Below, one piece after another: positions 32,535 to 43,842 of a stretch of DNA of 43,864 nucleotides. The translations under genes and the position numbers were made by a program. The DNA comes from Chlorokybus atmophyticus (taxonomy: Eukaryota > Streptophyta > Chlorokybophyceae > Chlorokybales > Chlorokybaceae): NCBI GenBank assembly GCA_009103225.1, contig RHPI01003369.1:1489943-1533806 (forward strand), read 5' to 3'. Below the pieces are notes generated by a model. It did no database searches, was not told the DNA's origin, and saw only the letters and a list, made by a program, of their open reading frames with translations. Position 1 is the first letter of the stretch. The number at the start of each line of letters is the position of its first letter.

Positions 32535-35113
32535 GCTTCTGGCGCAATAGCATTATAGCCTTGGCTGTGGTGGTGGCGCTGCTGACTCTGTTCAGGGGAC
32601 ACGGCAACGAGGGGCATACACCGAAATCAGCACTCTTGCGTGCGACCGAGACACTCTCCGAGCAAACCAAGTTCACGAGGCCAGCCAAGGGCGCAAGCAG
32701 AAAGGAGTCTGTGGAGCATGCGCCCAAACACAGACACGATCACAAACATGAGCAGGTGGAGTTGCTTTTGACAGTGGTTATGTTTAGGTTGTGGCTTGCC
32801 ATGCATGTGAATCGTATGCATTTCGCATTCATTGGCCATTGTTGCCAGCGACTGAAGTGTGTTGGTACGGTGCTCGTTCAACAGGCTCATCCGCCGCCCA
32901 GTGTGATTGAGCAGAAGGTGCAACAACACCAGCAGCAGCAGCAACAACAACAGCAACACGAGCAGGCACAAAAGCAAGTGCAGCAACAAAAAGAGCAGCA
33001 GCTAAAACAACCGCAACAAGAACAGCAGCAGCAGCAACATTCTGTGGCAACTCAATCCAAGATAGGCTGTCACATATCACCACACACAGACTACTGGGGT
33101 GATGTATGTGCTTCCCTTTTCCTCCCCTTTCTGTTTGGTACAAAAGCAGCTGCTATGCAGCAAGCTGGCCACCTTACGCAGTGGGCCTTTGTGCACAGGT
33201 GGTCTTGTGGGGTGCCAACCATATACAACCGACAGCTGAAGCCTGCTGCGATGCGTGTCAAAGTTTTAAACCTCCCAGAGCTGATGGAGACCCTTGCAAC
33301 ATATGGGTGCGTACAGTGTGCCATGCATGTGGGATGAGAAAAAAGCGGGTTGTGTTAGTTGGTCATATTGAGGTCAATTATTGCTGTTCAGGTCTGGTGT
33401 GGTCAACCAGAGGGCTGTGCAGAAAAGCAACCTTTTGGTGCCTGCTGGTTGAAGTATGCTCCACACCCTCGCGCTCCTGATCAGCGCAAGTCACCAGAGG
33501 TCACCTTTACAGCTGGCGCATTGTATGAAGACCCTCCTGAAGGACCACAGGGACCAGAAAGGAACTTCCATGTTGCAGTGACAGGTACGTGTCCACAAGT
33601 TGATGCTGCAGACACTGTATGTGTTCACAGTACCACCCTTGGCTGCTTGTCTAGCTTGGCTTGGTTGAATTCAACTTAGTGAACTGCCTCTGCAGCTACG
33701 GACTCGGTGTACCAGCAGTGGCAAATGCGAATCATGTACTACTGGTACAAGAAAATGAAGGCTTCTGATCCTCGTAAGCACTGTGTTTGGCCCTACAGGG
33801 ATTGACATAGCCTTAGAATCGCTGTCTAACAGCTAATCTTTCGCTTGCAGACACTCAGATGGGAGGCTTTACTCGCATCTTGCACAGCGGCAAGCCGGAT
33901 GCTTACATGGATGAGATACCATCATATGTTGTGAACAGACTTGAAGGTATTGTGGCAACAATTGTTTTGCTGAACTTCTGCAAGTATCTTCTTACAGTTA
34001 GGTAGTTGTGGCCAGCACTAACAGGGCGTGCTTTGGGCAGATGAACATGGGTTTGTTGTGCTCAGCCGGCCATACGCATTTGTACAGGCAGGTTTTTACA
34101 ACTTGTGCTGGCATGCACTGTTTGAACTGTTGCTCATCGCAGCTCATTGCGCAGTGGCTTGAGAAGGCTGACATCCCGGAGAAGTATATACTGATGTCCG
34201 AGCCTGACCACCTCTTCCTGCGGCCTCTACCAAACCTGATGGTAGCATGCTTGTGGTGGTTGTGCCTAGTCCTGCTGCTTCTCTGCCCAATCTTTCTTGC
34301 GTTCACCTCCATTGCTCTTAACAACTTTTATATGCAGATTGGTGAGAAGCCAGCAGCATTTCCTTTCTTTTATATCAAGCCTTCCGAGTTCCCCGCGTAA
34401 GTTGCTGTCTGTGAACAAACATGGCTAGCACTCATAGACGCATCATCATCAACAACCGCTCAGTGCATCTAGTGGTGCATGTGGTTGAAGCCAGCAGCAT
34501 CATGTGCACCTATGCCGCAGATTGGTGCGCAAGTATGTTGGCAACATTAGCGACAAGGAGCTACGCGCCATGGATCCTGTCGGCAGCTCCCCAGACCTGT
34601 TAAGCAAGGAGGCAAGTTACCAGTGCTACGTTAGCATTGCATATGTGTGTGCATGCATGCTGGTATGGCCTGAATTGAAAAACCCAACACCATCAACAGG
34701 ATCTGAAGAGGCTTGCTCCTCGATGGATGAACCTCACCATCACCATGAAGGTCGATCCCGAGGCAGACAAAGCTTGGGGTTGGGTGTTGGAGATGTGGGC
34801 GTACACATGTGCCGCACAGCTGGAGAACATCCATCATGACTTGCATCCGCTGTTGGCAGCGCAGCCACCTTGGGATCGCGAGAGTGGTGACTTCTACATT
34901 TTGCACTATACGTATGGCTGTGACTATGACCTGCAAGGAAGCTTCACACCGGGGAAGATTGGGCAATGGCGTTTTGATAAGCGAGCCTTCTCATCATCAT
35001 GGCCACCAAAGAACTACACCAAACCTCCCAAGGGTGTGCCGGAGCTGACTGTCAGGTTGATAGACATGATCAATGAGGCTACAGCCAACTTGCCGAATTG
35101 GGGATCTTCATGA
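32525..35113 (+). CDS. HPAT: Hydroxyproline O-arabinosyltransferase-like type II membrane glycosyltransferase
   Basis: Eleven exons give 540 residues: 32525-32755, 32885-33103, 33199-33306, 33392-33584, 33696-33773, 33851-33946, 34041-34087, 34155-34241, 34338-34396, 34521-34611, 34700-35113. A signal anchor (SIIALAVVVALLTLF) is followed by a Gln-rich stem from CAG/CAA codons, then a Cys-rich module (GANHIQPTAEACCDACQ, WCGQPEGCAE) like that of plant peptidyl-serine galactosyltransferase relatives. The catalytic part matches HPAT: FHVAVTATDSVYQQWQMRIM, MGGFTRILHSGKPD, ILMSEPDH (DxH-like acid at Asp342), FPFFYI, ILHYTYGCDY and GKIGQWRFDKR. HPATs add arabinose to hydroxyproline in the Golgi. The alternative is a serine galactosyltransferase of the same superfamily. 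Two introns use GC donors (34088 and 34612). Confidence 0.87.
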
Positions 35114-35625
35114 TAACTATACTAGCAGGTTTTTGATTGCTTGTGAGGTGTGCTGTTGATTGGATTGCTTGTTCTTGGTACAGTTTTGAATCCTTGCACC
35201 TCATGGTCGTATGCAAGTTCTATGTCACTAGCGCAATGAGTTGAAAAGATGTACTGTTTGAGCACACAGAACATGCTCGCGAACATGTGTGACAATGCCA
35301 TATTATTCATGGTTAAGCATCAGAGCATGGCAGCATACAAGCAAACGTAAGCAAAGCTGCAAAGGGCTAGCCCAAACCTTTTGCTAGCAAACACACCTGC
35401 AGGGTGGCGCAAACTCTTCCCCACCCACCCACTACAGCAGCGACAAGACTAACCTGTGTGTACACCGCCACAGTCAGTCATTGCCAAAAGTGGGCAGTGA
35501 GATTGTGGTCGCCACATGCATTAAGTGACGTGTAGGACCACGCAACTGATGATGTCGTTACATCGCGTGTCTCACTCCGATGTGCGACCCGTGTCGTTTA
35601 CAAATGGCAGCATTACATTACTAGT

Positions 35626-35628
<3 letters not shown>

Positions 35629-35659
<31 letters not shown>

Positions 35660-35682
35660 ACGCGCGCGCGCGTGCGCGCGCG
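35629..35682. repeat. (TG)n(CG)n microsatellite
   Basis: About 15 TG units run directly into about 12 alternating CG/TG units. This is a classical Z-DNA-prone tract. Confidence 0.9.
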
Positions 35683-36122
35683 TCTTTAGAACGCTTGTAA
35701 AACACTTGTTAAACTTCAACTTTGCACGTTTTAGTAAAACAGTGTTTTAATGACGACATAAATATGATGCGCATCATCACGAGCACATACACAACGATGT
35801 AAGCCAAGAAATGCATTTTGCATGATACAAATGGCTTGTGAGTGCTCAAGTTACATTGCGAAGTAGCTAAACAGACTTGTATTCGCATGCATTGACATCG
35901 TATATGTAATGTACAAATGGAGGGTTGATGAACTTGAATTTCAACGGGTTGAATGTTGGTGATTGGCCACAATATGTCATTACCGTCATGATCAATTGTA
36001 GTTACGCTTGAGTAAAGTCACGCACCATCGACTCTTTGGTTTGAAGCAGATGATTGAGTTGTTGATGTGTGTCAGCAGATTGCAACTTGCAAGGCCGCAA
36101 TAAACGATATGTTACATATATT

Positions 36123-36158
36123 ACATGTTGATGCAACCTTAAAGGTTGCATCACATGT
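36123..36158. repeat. Near-perfect palindrome upstream of CURT1
   Basis: TGATGCAACCTT pairs with AAGGTTGCATCA around a one-base loop (36129-36153). It is bracketed by ACATGT on both sides (36123-36128 and 36153-36158), which are themselves self-complementary. Confidence 0.85.
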
Positions 36159-36472
36159 GCATGCTGTGCTGACATCTCGGCGAAGCTTGAAACACTACAC
36201 CGATATCCGGCCTGCGCCAGCCCCCACGTTAGCAGCCTCCACCGCCTAACGACAAGCACGCCACTATTACGTAACGTAATCAAACCTCGTGTGCGCTGTG
36301 TACTTGTATTATGGTAGTGGTATGAGCCAAGTGACATGACGAACGAACGACAGACCAGTTGAGGTCAAAGGTGAGCTATAGTTCTGCCAGCTGTGCAAAA
36401 TGGTAGCTTAGAGTCTGCCTTGCGCTTAGCTGCTGCATTGTCGCTTGAAGTTGTGTTGTCGTGCTGCTCGAC

Positions 36473-37808
36473 ATGGCCACCGCTGCAGCAGCAGCTGTCG
36501 CTCAGGTGTGCGCTGCGTCGTCCTCGGCATGCGTCCAATCCCGCCCAATTGCTCCAGCGCGGGCGGCTCTCAGGCGAGCTGGGCCCTCTGTTGCTCCCAG
36601 GCTGCCCCGTCGCCAGAGTAAGTGCTTCGTGTCATTTGAACACGACTAGCGTGAAGATTTTGTTGCGCGCTAGATTATGCCCAGCTGTGCATGAGCCTCC
36701 AGTTGAGATTGGCAGCTGTATGCATGACGCATGAAGCTTGAGCATCCAATCATGTAAGGGAAGTTGTTGGTTGTTGCGTTGACAGTGTGCTCTTTCTACT
36801 CAATGTGCATATACGTGTCGCTTCACCGCTGCGCGTCGGTTGCAGTCGTGCGCATGGCCTTCAACTTCAAGAAGACGGAGACTGCTCCTGAGCCTGTGCG
36901 AACCACCTCCGTCGACACCGAAGCGTTGCAAGGGCAGCTCACCGGCACCATTGACGAACTCAAGGCAAAGGTACTGTCGCACGCTTGTTAACAATAATTA
37001 TCCAGCAGTAACTCGCAGCAATGCATGCAGCACGCACCATGTATACTCATGCACCAGTGCATGAGTATACCTGATAGACAAGCACAGTGGCAAGTGCTGT
37101 GGGGAGCAAGTGAGTGGCAGTAGTTACCTTCTAGATTCCGACGAAAGCAGTACATATAAACAAGCAACGGCAGAGCCTATTCTCATATTGCCATTGTGAC
37201 GTTCATCGGTTGTGTATCAAGTCTGCAATGCGGTGTTGTAACATGCGTGTGTCGCTTGCAGTGGGACGCCACTGAGGAGAAGTACGCAGTTGTGGCGCTG
37301 ACGCTTTCTGGGTTTGTGGCTGTATGGGCTATCTCTGGCGTCGTTGGGGTAAATGATAGCTCATTGTGGTGACATGCATGCAGCATAGGTTGTGCAATAC
37401 GAGCACACACCGCATGGCTGCCCACTGATTGTGCTGCTTACCGCCTGTTTTGGTGCAGGCTGTCGATAGGCTGCCACTTGTTTCCAACCTATTGGAACTG
37501 GTCGGCATCTTCTACTCAGCGGTAAAAGATCAGTCGCATTCACAACTCCATGCTAAGATGAGTAAAGCGACCTTCGTACTGCGCACCTAACACTGGCTTT
37601 CCTGAGGTTTTTTACTTGTTCTGATCTTTGTGCAGTACTTTGTGTACCGCTATTTGCTATTCAAGCCCAACAGGTATCCGACTTGATCTGGTGAAGTGAC
37701 ATGGCATGCAAGACTGGTGTCAACGTGTCTCATCTTCACTGATTTTCTTACAGGGCTGAGCTCTTTGAAAAGCTACAGCAACTCAAGGCGGAGATCTTTG
37801 GACAGTGA
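36473..37808 (+). CDS. CURT1: CURVATURE THYLAKOID1 family protein (CAAD domain)
   Basis: Six exons (36473-36617, 36846-36970, 37262-37348, 37459-37521, 37636-37673, 37754-37808) give 170 residues. Exon 1 is a transit peptide (MATAAAAAVAQVCAASSSAC, then Arg/Ala/Pro-rich to RLPRRQ). The mature part has an acidic amphipathic lead (TEALQGQLTGTIDELKAK), then TEEKYAVVALTLSGFVAVW as the first membrane span, LPLVSNLLELVGIFYSAYFV as the second, and an amphipathic C-terminal helix (AELFEKLQQLKAEIFGQ). This order is that of CURT1 proteins, which oligomerise at grana margins and bend thylakoid membranes (known for Arabidopsis). Length fits the family. This gene is the best single sign that the organism is photosynthetic. 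Confidence 0.9.
37041..37070. repeat. Perfect 14-bp palindrome with 2-nt loop in CURT1 intron 2
   Basis: GTATACTCATGCAC (37041-37054), CA, then its exact reverse complement (37057-37070). Arm length and loop size are close to the ATPase-intron palindrome at 11943. Confidence 0.9.
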
Positions 37809-40039
37809 ACACGTTTGGTTAGGTCAGTGCAGGGTGAAGTGACCTGCTTTTCAGATGTTGAGTACCCTGCAAGCTGTATTGATGCACGTCTGCTGACGCG
37901 CAGGGAGTAGGCACAAGATAGTCCGGGCAACCATTCATGTGGTAGCAGCTCGTGTTGCAGTAATTGATAGGCACTTGCACTTGATACCCCCTAGACTCTA
38001 ACACATGCACTGTACATCGCCTCTGGTTGAGCAAAGAAAGTTCTGTCGTGCACAACGTCATAGCCTCGGCAATCTGCAGATTCGTCGTGCAATGTTGCGC
38101 ATTCAGGTTGGCAGGTCATTGCGTGCTATGCGTACCAGCAGGCACAGGTGCGTTTATATGCAGTCCATCTACACTATCACGGCACTGCTCAAAGAATGCC
38201 AGCTATCACACCTGACTGCTACCTTGCTTCGCCTCAGCATTGTACTCAGACGTTCGAAGACTTGTGTTTACCAATTGTGCAATGTGGATATGTACAGGAT
38301 ATGCTGCCAGTAGTTGTAGACATGCATGACATCACTTAGAGCATGCCAAACAGCATATAAGCACATTGTAATACAACCACCGGGCTAAAGACACTGTTTG
38401 GTCCAACCTCACCACATAATAGACTAGAGATTGCTGTACACTAGTCTAGACCTCCCCATTAGACGGCAGCTCCAACGTCGGAAGCGGACGCTGTGCTGGC
38501 GGCTGCCTTGTAGATGTAGGCGTGCTAGCGTGCGTGTGAGTTTACTGGTGCAGTGTAGAAAATATGCAATGCTGTGCATGTGATAGGCATGGCTGACAGT
38601 GCGTAGCTTTGTATGACGATGTTGCTGTACTTGTACATTGTCGATTAGGTATGCATATGCGTATTAATAGTGCATTCCCTGCCTCCTCACGGGATCCGTC
38701 AGTTGGTGTTGGCAAAGGCAGCAGTAGCAGCAGCACAGCACGACGACTCCCTCCCTCCCGCCTGCTCTCCCTCTCCCCTGCCACCCGCTCTGCCACGCAG
38801 TTTCTGCTGCTGCGTCTCTCACCACCCTAACCCTTGCTGCGCGCAGGGCCACTGTGCCACTGGCGGTTAGGCCTTGTCGGTAGGGTTGGGTGGTGGGGTT
38901 GGCTGGGTATGTCTGTCGCACGGGCACCCTGCGTTACCAGGCAGTTTGCTCCCCGCGCATAACCACAGTGCATCATACTGCGTTTGCGCGCCGGTGCTTC
39001 TGTAGCGCCTGGTACACCATTCTTGTACAGTAGAGTCGGCGGCGTGCAGTAAGCACATGCGTTGTCATGTATCATGCGTTGCCTCAACATCGCCAACATC
39101 CGCTTCAAGGAGTGCTCCATCCTCTTGCATGGATGTCAGCAGCGCTGTCATGGCCTTGACGAAATGACTGCGGTATGTGCAAGTACGCATGATGCGTGTG
39201 TACTGCAAATTCACCACACCTAGTTTGACGTTCCTTGGTACATTTGATTCTGGCAGAGGCGCTCAGTATCGTAGGATGCCAGTGAACTGTGTGTAACTGT
39301 GTAACTTTATGCCAGATGCTCAGCTTGCAACTTATATCACCACACATGATCATCCATCCTTTATTGGGTAGCCATAAACATAAGAGGGCATGCTGGTTGC
39401 AGTGGTACCCAACCCCACCGGCAGCACCGACACTTCTTGCAGCACAGCACCTGCGACTGTCGCACATGACGGTCGCTGCGCGCGTTGGGAGGGGGAGGGC
39501 AGAGGGGCAGGGCAGAGGGGCCGTGTGCGAGGGGCACATGTGGGACCAGGGGAAGGCGGTGGAAGTGACGGCGTGGGTGAAGGAGAACGGGAGAGTGGGA
39601 GTGGGAGCCCGTCTGCTGCTCTTGCTACTGGCTGCTGTGAAGACCGTGAGACCAACTTACTACACATGTGTGCAGGTAACCAACTGACTCTGAGCGTGCA
39701 TGACTAACGCAGTTGGTTAGTAGGTAGGTAAGCGATAGGTGAAACAATGAAGGAGTTACTGACCAGCCCGGTGATTGTGTTTAGTCGTGTGGTTGGTGAG
39801 TGTACCGAGTTTGCCTGCATGCGTGCTAGTCACATGTTGGTACAAGTTGATACACACAGATTTTGGTACAGATAAATTGCTTGACGGCATGTACACGCGC
39901 ACTGTCGTCTACAATGCAATGTCGATGCAGCATTGGCAAGCGCGGTTGATGCACAACTTATCGACATGAATGTTGCCAGATGGCTGTTCGTGCACTGTGC
40001 GGCAACTTGCATTGCCACCACGGAATGCACATAGAGCTA
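37809..40039. other. Intergenic region between CURT1 and CSN1, contents unresolved
   Basis: The two flanking genes converge on this 2.2-kb stretch. It holds a CT/GA-rich part with CCCTAACCC at about 38824 and a G-rich stretch at 39480-39620 that leaves several frames open. Two exon-like pieces, 38462-38523 (-, ending KAAASTASASDVGAAV) and 39074-39172 (+, ending before GTATGT), have no supported partners. I cannot assemble a gene and do not call one. Confidence 0.4.
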
Positions 40040-42558
40040 TCACTTCTTGGCCTTTACAAAGAGGTCATTTCGCATAAGGTTCGCTCGCAGTAGCATGGCA
40101 GACGCATCTTGCTGGTAGTCCTGCCCCGCTTGCAAGGCCTTCTGGAATGTAGCATTCCGTTGATCAGCATGGCGGGCATACAGGATCTTGTTATGCGAGT
40201 CTATCCTTGCCTGCATGGTCATGTGAACAGTTAGACTTGGAAACCTGGCATGGAGTTACCAAATACTAAACTCAGGTGTCCGAGCTCACAATATGGTTTA
40301 CTGAGACTCACTACTGCATGTTTACAGTCCTAGAACTATCAGCAATAATACAATGAGCCACCAAGCAAAAGCACATGCCAAGCAACGTGCACAAGACAGG
40401 CAGGCCCTGGTGACATGGTAATGTGTCATATACCTGAATTTGATTGTCCATTATAAGCGCCGCTATCTCCTTTTCCAGTCCCGCGACGTCAGTGTTAAAG
40501 GCTGTCGCCATGGTACTCAAGCTCACCGATATGAACGGTGTGGTGTACTGTATGAGCGCTCTGTGACGGATTTGCTCATACATGGCATCAACATGGTCAT
40601 GAAGGTGGATGTCCAACATCAGGTCAGCCCGCAGCTTGTGAAGATATCCTAGACATTGGGCATAGCGACTGCATCAACAGGTAGCAGTCAGTTTTGGGCA
40701 TTGTATTAGGTAACTGATCAAGTATGCAACAGCAGTTCCGCTGTGCATTGCCTTGCTCAGGGCACAAGAAAACACATAACACATAACACACGCACCATGG
40801 CAGCACCCACTTCGTTGCAACCTGAACTGCAAAACACAAAAACGGACAACACGGCGCATCAGGCAGAGCTAGTCACCTTGCGTAGAAGTCATTGATAAGC
40901 TCCCGCACCTCCGGCACCAACTCCAAGAAGTTGCGGAAATTGACATGGTCAATCACTTTGGCTCTCAGCTCTGCCCTGTCGAAGGACGCAAGTGCACAAA
41001 GGCCGCCATACACAGCAACGTCCTAAACAACATGACCACCAGAACCTGTCAGAGATAGTGACCACACGGAAGTCGTGCACAGCCAGGGTTCTGGTGCCTG
41101 ACCTGAGGTGCGATGACTTCTGTGTAGTTGGTCCCTAGCTCGAAATTGACGTCCACAAACTTGCGCGCAGCTAACTTGTACTTTTTTGATTCCAAGTGTG
41201 CTAACCCAGCAGCACACCGCAATTTGGCCAATACCACGGGGTCGGCCACGTCCTGCGTCACCCATGCAGTTTCACAAGACTGCGCATGGTGCCACATGAT
41301 TGCATACTAGCAATGTTATGCATTACCATTCTCCGCAAGGCATGTTTTAAGATACCTGGTGCAGTGCACACATGACCTGTGATGCGCAGTGATGTGCTGC
41401 ATGGTTTGGCATCTAACCCATAGTTCCAACAAATGCCACAGCATTGCGCTGCTTACTACACACACTTGGTGAGCGTGCAAATCAGCTCAAGTGTATCAGC
41501 ATAGTGACTCACCGGGGTCTGCTCGGCCTTCTGTACATAGTTTGCAACATGTGCGAAGTTTGGCAGCTCTATGCTGACGCGAATAACGTTGAGGCACATG
41601 GCGATGATGTGCTTGGAGGTTGTGCAATAGTCGCGCGTGCGGATATAGCTCTTCAACGCATTTTGTAGTTCCCCGCGTTGGTAATAGAAATCCCCTAGGT
41701 CGTTGTGACCCATGCGAATGCTCTCCTTGATCAAGTTGGTTTTGTACCTGCAAACATGCATGTTTGTCCATGCCACTAAGCCTGCCTCAGAGCAATTGGT
41801 GTATGCAACATTAGCGAGATCTATGACACACTGGACTTGCACAGTCCAAGCAAAGCAACCGATACAACACAACAGCTGCTCGTTGCCGATGCATGCTAAG
41901 CAATAAAGCACGAGCTGTTGTTGACGATGCTCGTGAGTTACAGCGCCATTGTGCTATCACATAACAGCTCACCCGTTGAGCTCCAATTCGAGCTTTTCAT
42001 GGCGCTGCGTTGCTCGCCGGTCAATCGCATCCACCCACGACTTATCAACGTTAAACTCGTGGCTCCCAAACTTGCCAGCCGCCGCCTCAACCACTTCTGT
42101 GTACAACTGCGTGTTCTCACCCTTCCTCAACTCCGCTACTGCCATGCGCATGGCATCTGCATTGTGCGGAGGGCCCATTCTCTCTGCTATAAATCGTAAC
42201 CTTTCTATCTGTCAACAAAACAGAGCTGTTGTATAAATGATACTCCATAACATCATGCATGCAAAAGGCGGGAACAAGATGAAGCCCTACTCTTGCTAGC
42301 ATCTTGCAAATGATGGAAGCAGCAAGCAGACCGTGTCAGCTTCACTCGCATGCATTGACGTTACACCGACAATGATTGATAGCTCCGCGCTTGCAACAGC
42401 ACCTTCGTGTGTCCAGTATAGTTGCTCGCGTAAGCTTCAACATCGAACTGGTGCGGTGCGGTGGACTGGGACGCACCAGCGGCAGGGGAGGAGGCGGACA
42501 TGGAGGTGGGGGTGGTTGCCGCTGAAGACGGGGCCCCGTTGTCGTCGTCCACCTCCAT
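40040..42558 (-). CDS. CSN1: COP9 signalosome complex subunit 1 (CSN1/GPS1/FUS6)
   Basis: Seven exons (42403-42558, 41973-42208, 41513-41747, 41103-41252, 40877-41022, 40434-40668, 40040-40210) give 442 residues. The order is the CSN1 one: [102 protein letters not shown], the PCI part ([20 protein letters not shown]), [10 protein letters not shown], and the winged-helix end [23 protein letters not shown] removes NEDD8 from cullins, and CSN1 is a scaffold subunit. The N-terminus is short and acidic ([12 protein letters not shown]). Length is near the plant protein. All intron phases agree. Confidence 0.95.
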
Positions 42559-42948
42559 GACAGCCAGCCGATCTCACCTTAACGCAGCATGCATAGTCCC
42601 TCCTTGCCCACTATGCCTCCTCCAAATCCCTCACTCCTGCCCGCCCTGGGGCTCGGACAACAGCGACGCCCTCAGCAACATCATGCATGCCACTAGCCAG
42701 GGTGCAAACCCTAATCACGGTGGTTCACTATATTCACTGAACACCTTGTAGACGAGAGAGTCGAGTTCACTGAGCCATGTAAACGCAGTGATCATGCTCG
42801 TGCTTGTTTGGACGTTGCTGACGCTGCTGACGTGGAGCTGGCAGGCGGTGGAGGTGGAAGGCGTTGTTGACGTTGCCTTGGTCAAATGCCAACTTTCTAG
42901 GAGCAGCGATGGTATTGCTCTGGGAGTAAAACTGGATTGCAGCTCATT
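42559..42948. promoter_or_regulatory. Bidirectional promoter region of CSN1 and the gene at 42949
   Basis: A 390-bp divergent interval with an exact telo-box AAACCCTAA at 42706-42714. Use of the motif is inferred from its position in a promoter and from two similar cases in the window. Confidence 0.45.
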
Positions 42949-43812
42949 ATGTCGGCATTCGGCAGGGTGAGACACAGCAGCCTTGCTTTTTGTTCCCCTG
43001 TAGTCGCTGTTCATCCAGGTTTCTGCTTGTGCATTCCAACTGACTTTGATTGATTCTGTTGATGTTTTGGCAAGCCTGTTGTATACTGCATGTTCACCAC
43101 GGCATGCTTGTGCTGTTTCCTCTGTGCGGTAGGCTGATCGGCTTGTTGGCTGCCATGTTGCATAATACTCGTGGCAGTAAGCTGATCAGCTTGTTTGCTG
43201 CAATTGTACACGTCCCTGAGTGCATGTACTGGGACAATGCATAATTGGCAGTCATGTTGAAATTAAACCAGTTTATGACTAGCCCATCCAGTGCTTCCGC
43301 TGTCATTTTCTACTTGCTCCCCATTATTTGTCAGCCTGATTTAGACTGGTCGTGCTCACAGAACCGGATCTTTACTTGTCACAGAACTGCTGCCACTAAC
43401 AAATTTCGCAAGCCTGTTGCAGCCGAGTGCCACAACTACTGCTAACGCTTGTGTGCACTGTGTGCGCAGTGCGCCATACGGCGTACCTCTTCGCTGAGCG
43501 TCTTCCGTGGACGTCTGCGACATGAGCGGCTTCGTGCATGCACATCTTTCCGTACCACAGCAACCACTTCCACCGCTGCCAACTCAACCGACAACAGCGG
43601 CCCCAATGCTTCACGAGTTTGGCAGGAAAGAGCTGGGAAAGACTCCAGGAAGGATGACCCGCTTCAAGCTCTTGCATGGCAGACGCCTGAGGTAAGCTCA
43701 CAGCTACCATGCGCTTGGTAACTGACAAGTGAGGGACAAGTGAACACTGTACGCATCCCTGCTTTTCAAGGAAGCTTTTGTACTTTGTGCCCTACGCGAA
43801 ACTGACTGTTAG
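42949..43812 (+). CDS. Short protein with transit-like N-terminus, extent uncertain
   Basis: ATG 42949 starts six codons (MSAFGR) to a donor at 42967 (AGG|GTGAGA). A second exon, 43470-43691, continues in phase 0 with CAIRRTSSLSVFRGRLRHER, then Ser/Thr/Ala/Arg-rich residues without acids to GKDSRKDDPLQALAWQTPE and a good donor (GAG|GTAAGC). The composition is that of an organelle transit peptide followed by a possible mature start near DDPLQALAW. A possible last exon at 43771-43812 (EAFVLCALRETDC, stop TAG) keeps phase but its acceptor TTCAAG is poor. The gene may instead run past the window. Family not recognised. Confidence 0.4.
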
Positions 43813-43842
43813 CAGACGCATGCTATGCACCCACGCATGCGC

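Larger units (their letters stand above)
35114..36472. other. Intergenic region between HPAT-like gene and CURT1
   Basis: This 1.36-kb stretch carries the HPAT-like 3' UTR, a TG/CG microsatellite (35629-35682), an AT-rich part, and a palindrome at 36123-36158. It ends with the CURT1 promoter. No additional gene was recognised. Confidence 0.5.

Noticed and set aside
39289..39707. Overlapping plus-strand frames in a G-rich stretch, and exon-like pieces at 38462-38523 and 39074-39172
   Set aside because: Several frames are open at once because of composition. I could not join the pieces into one protein.
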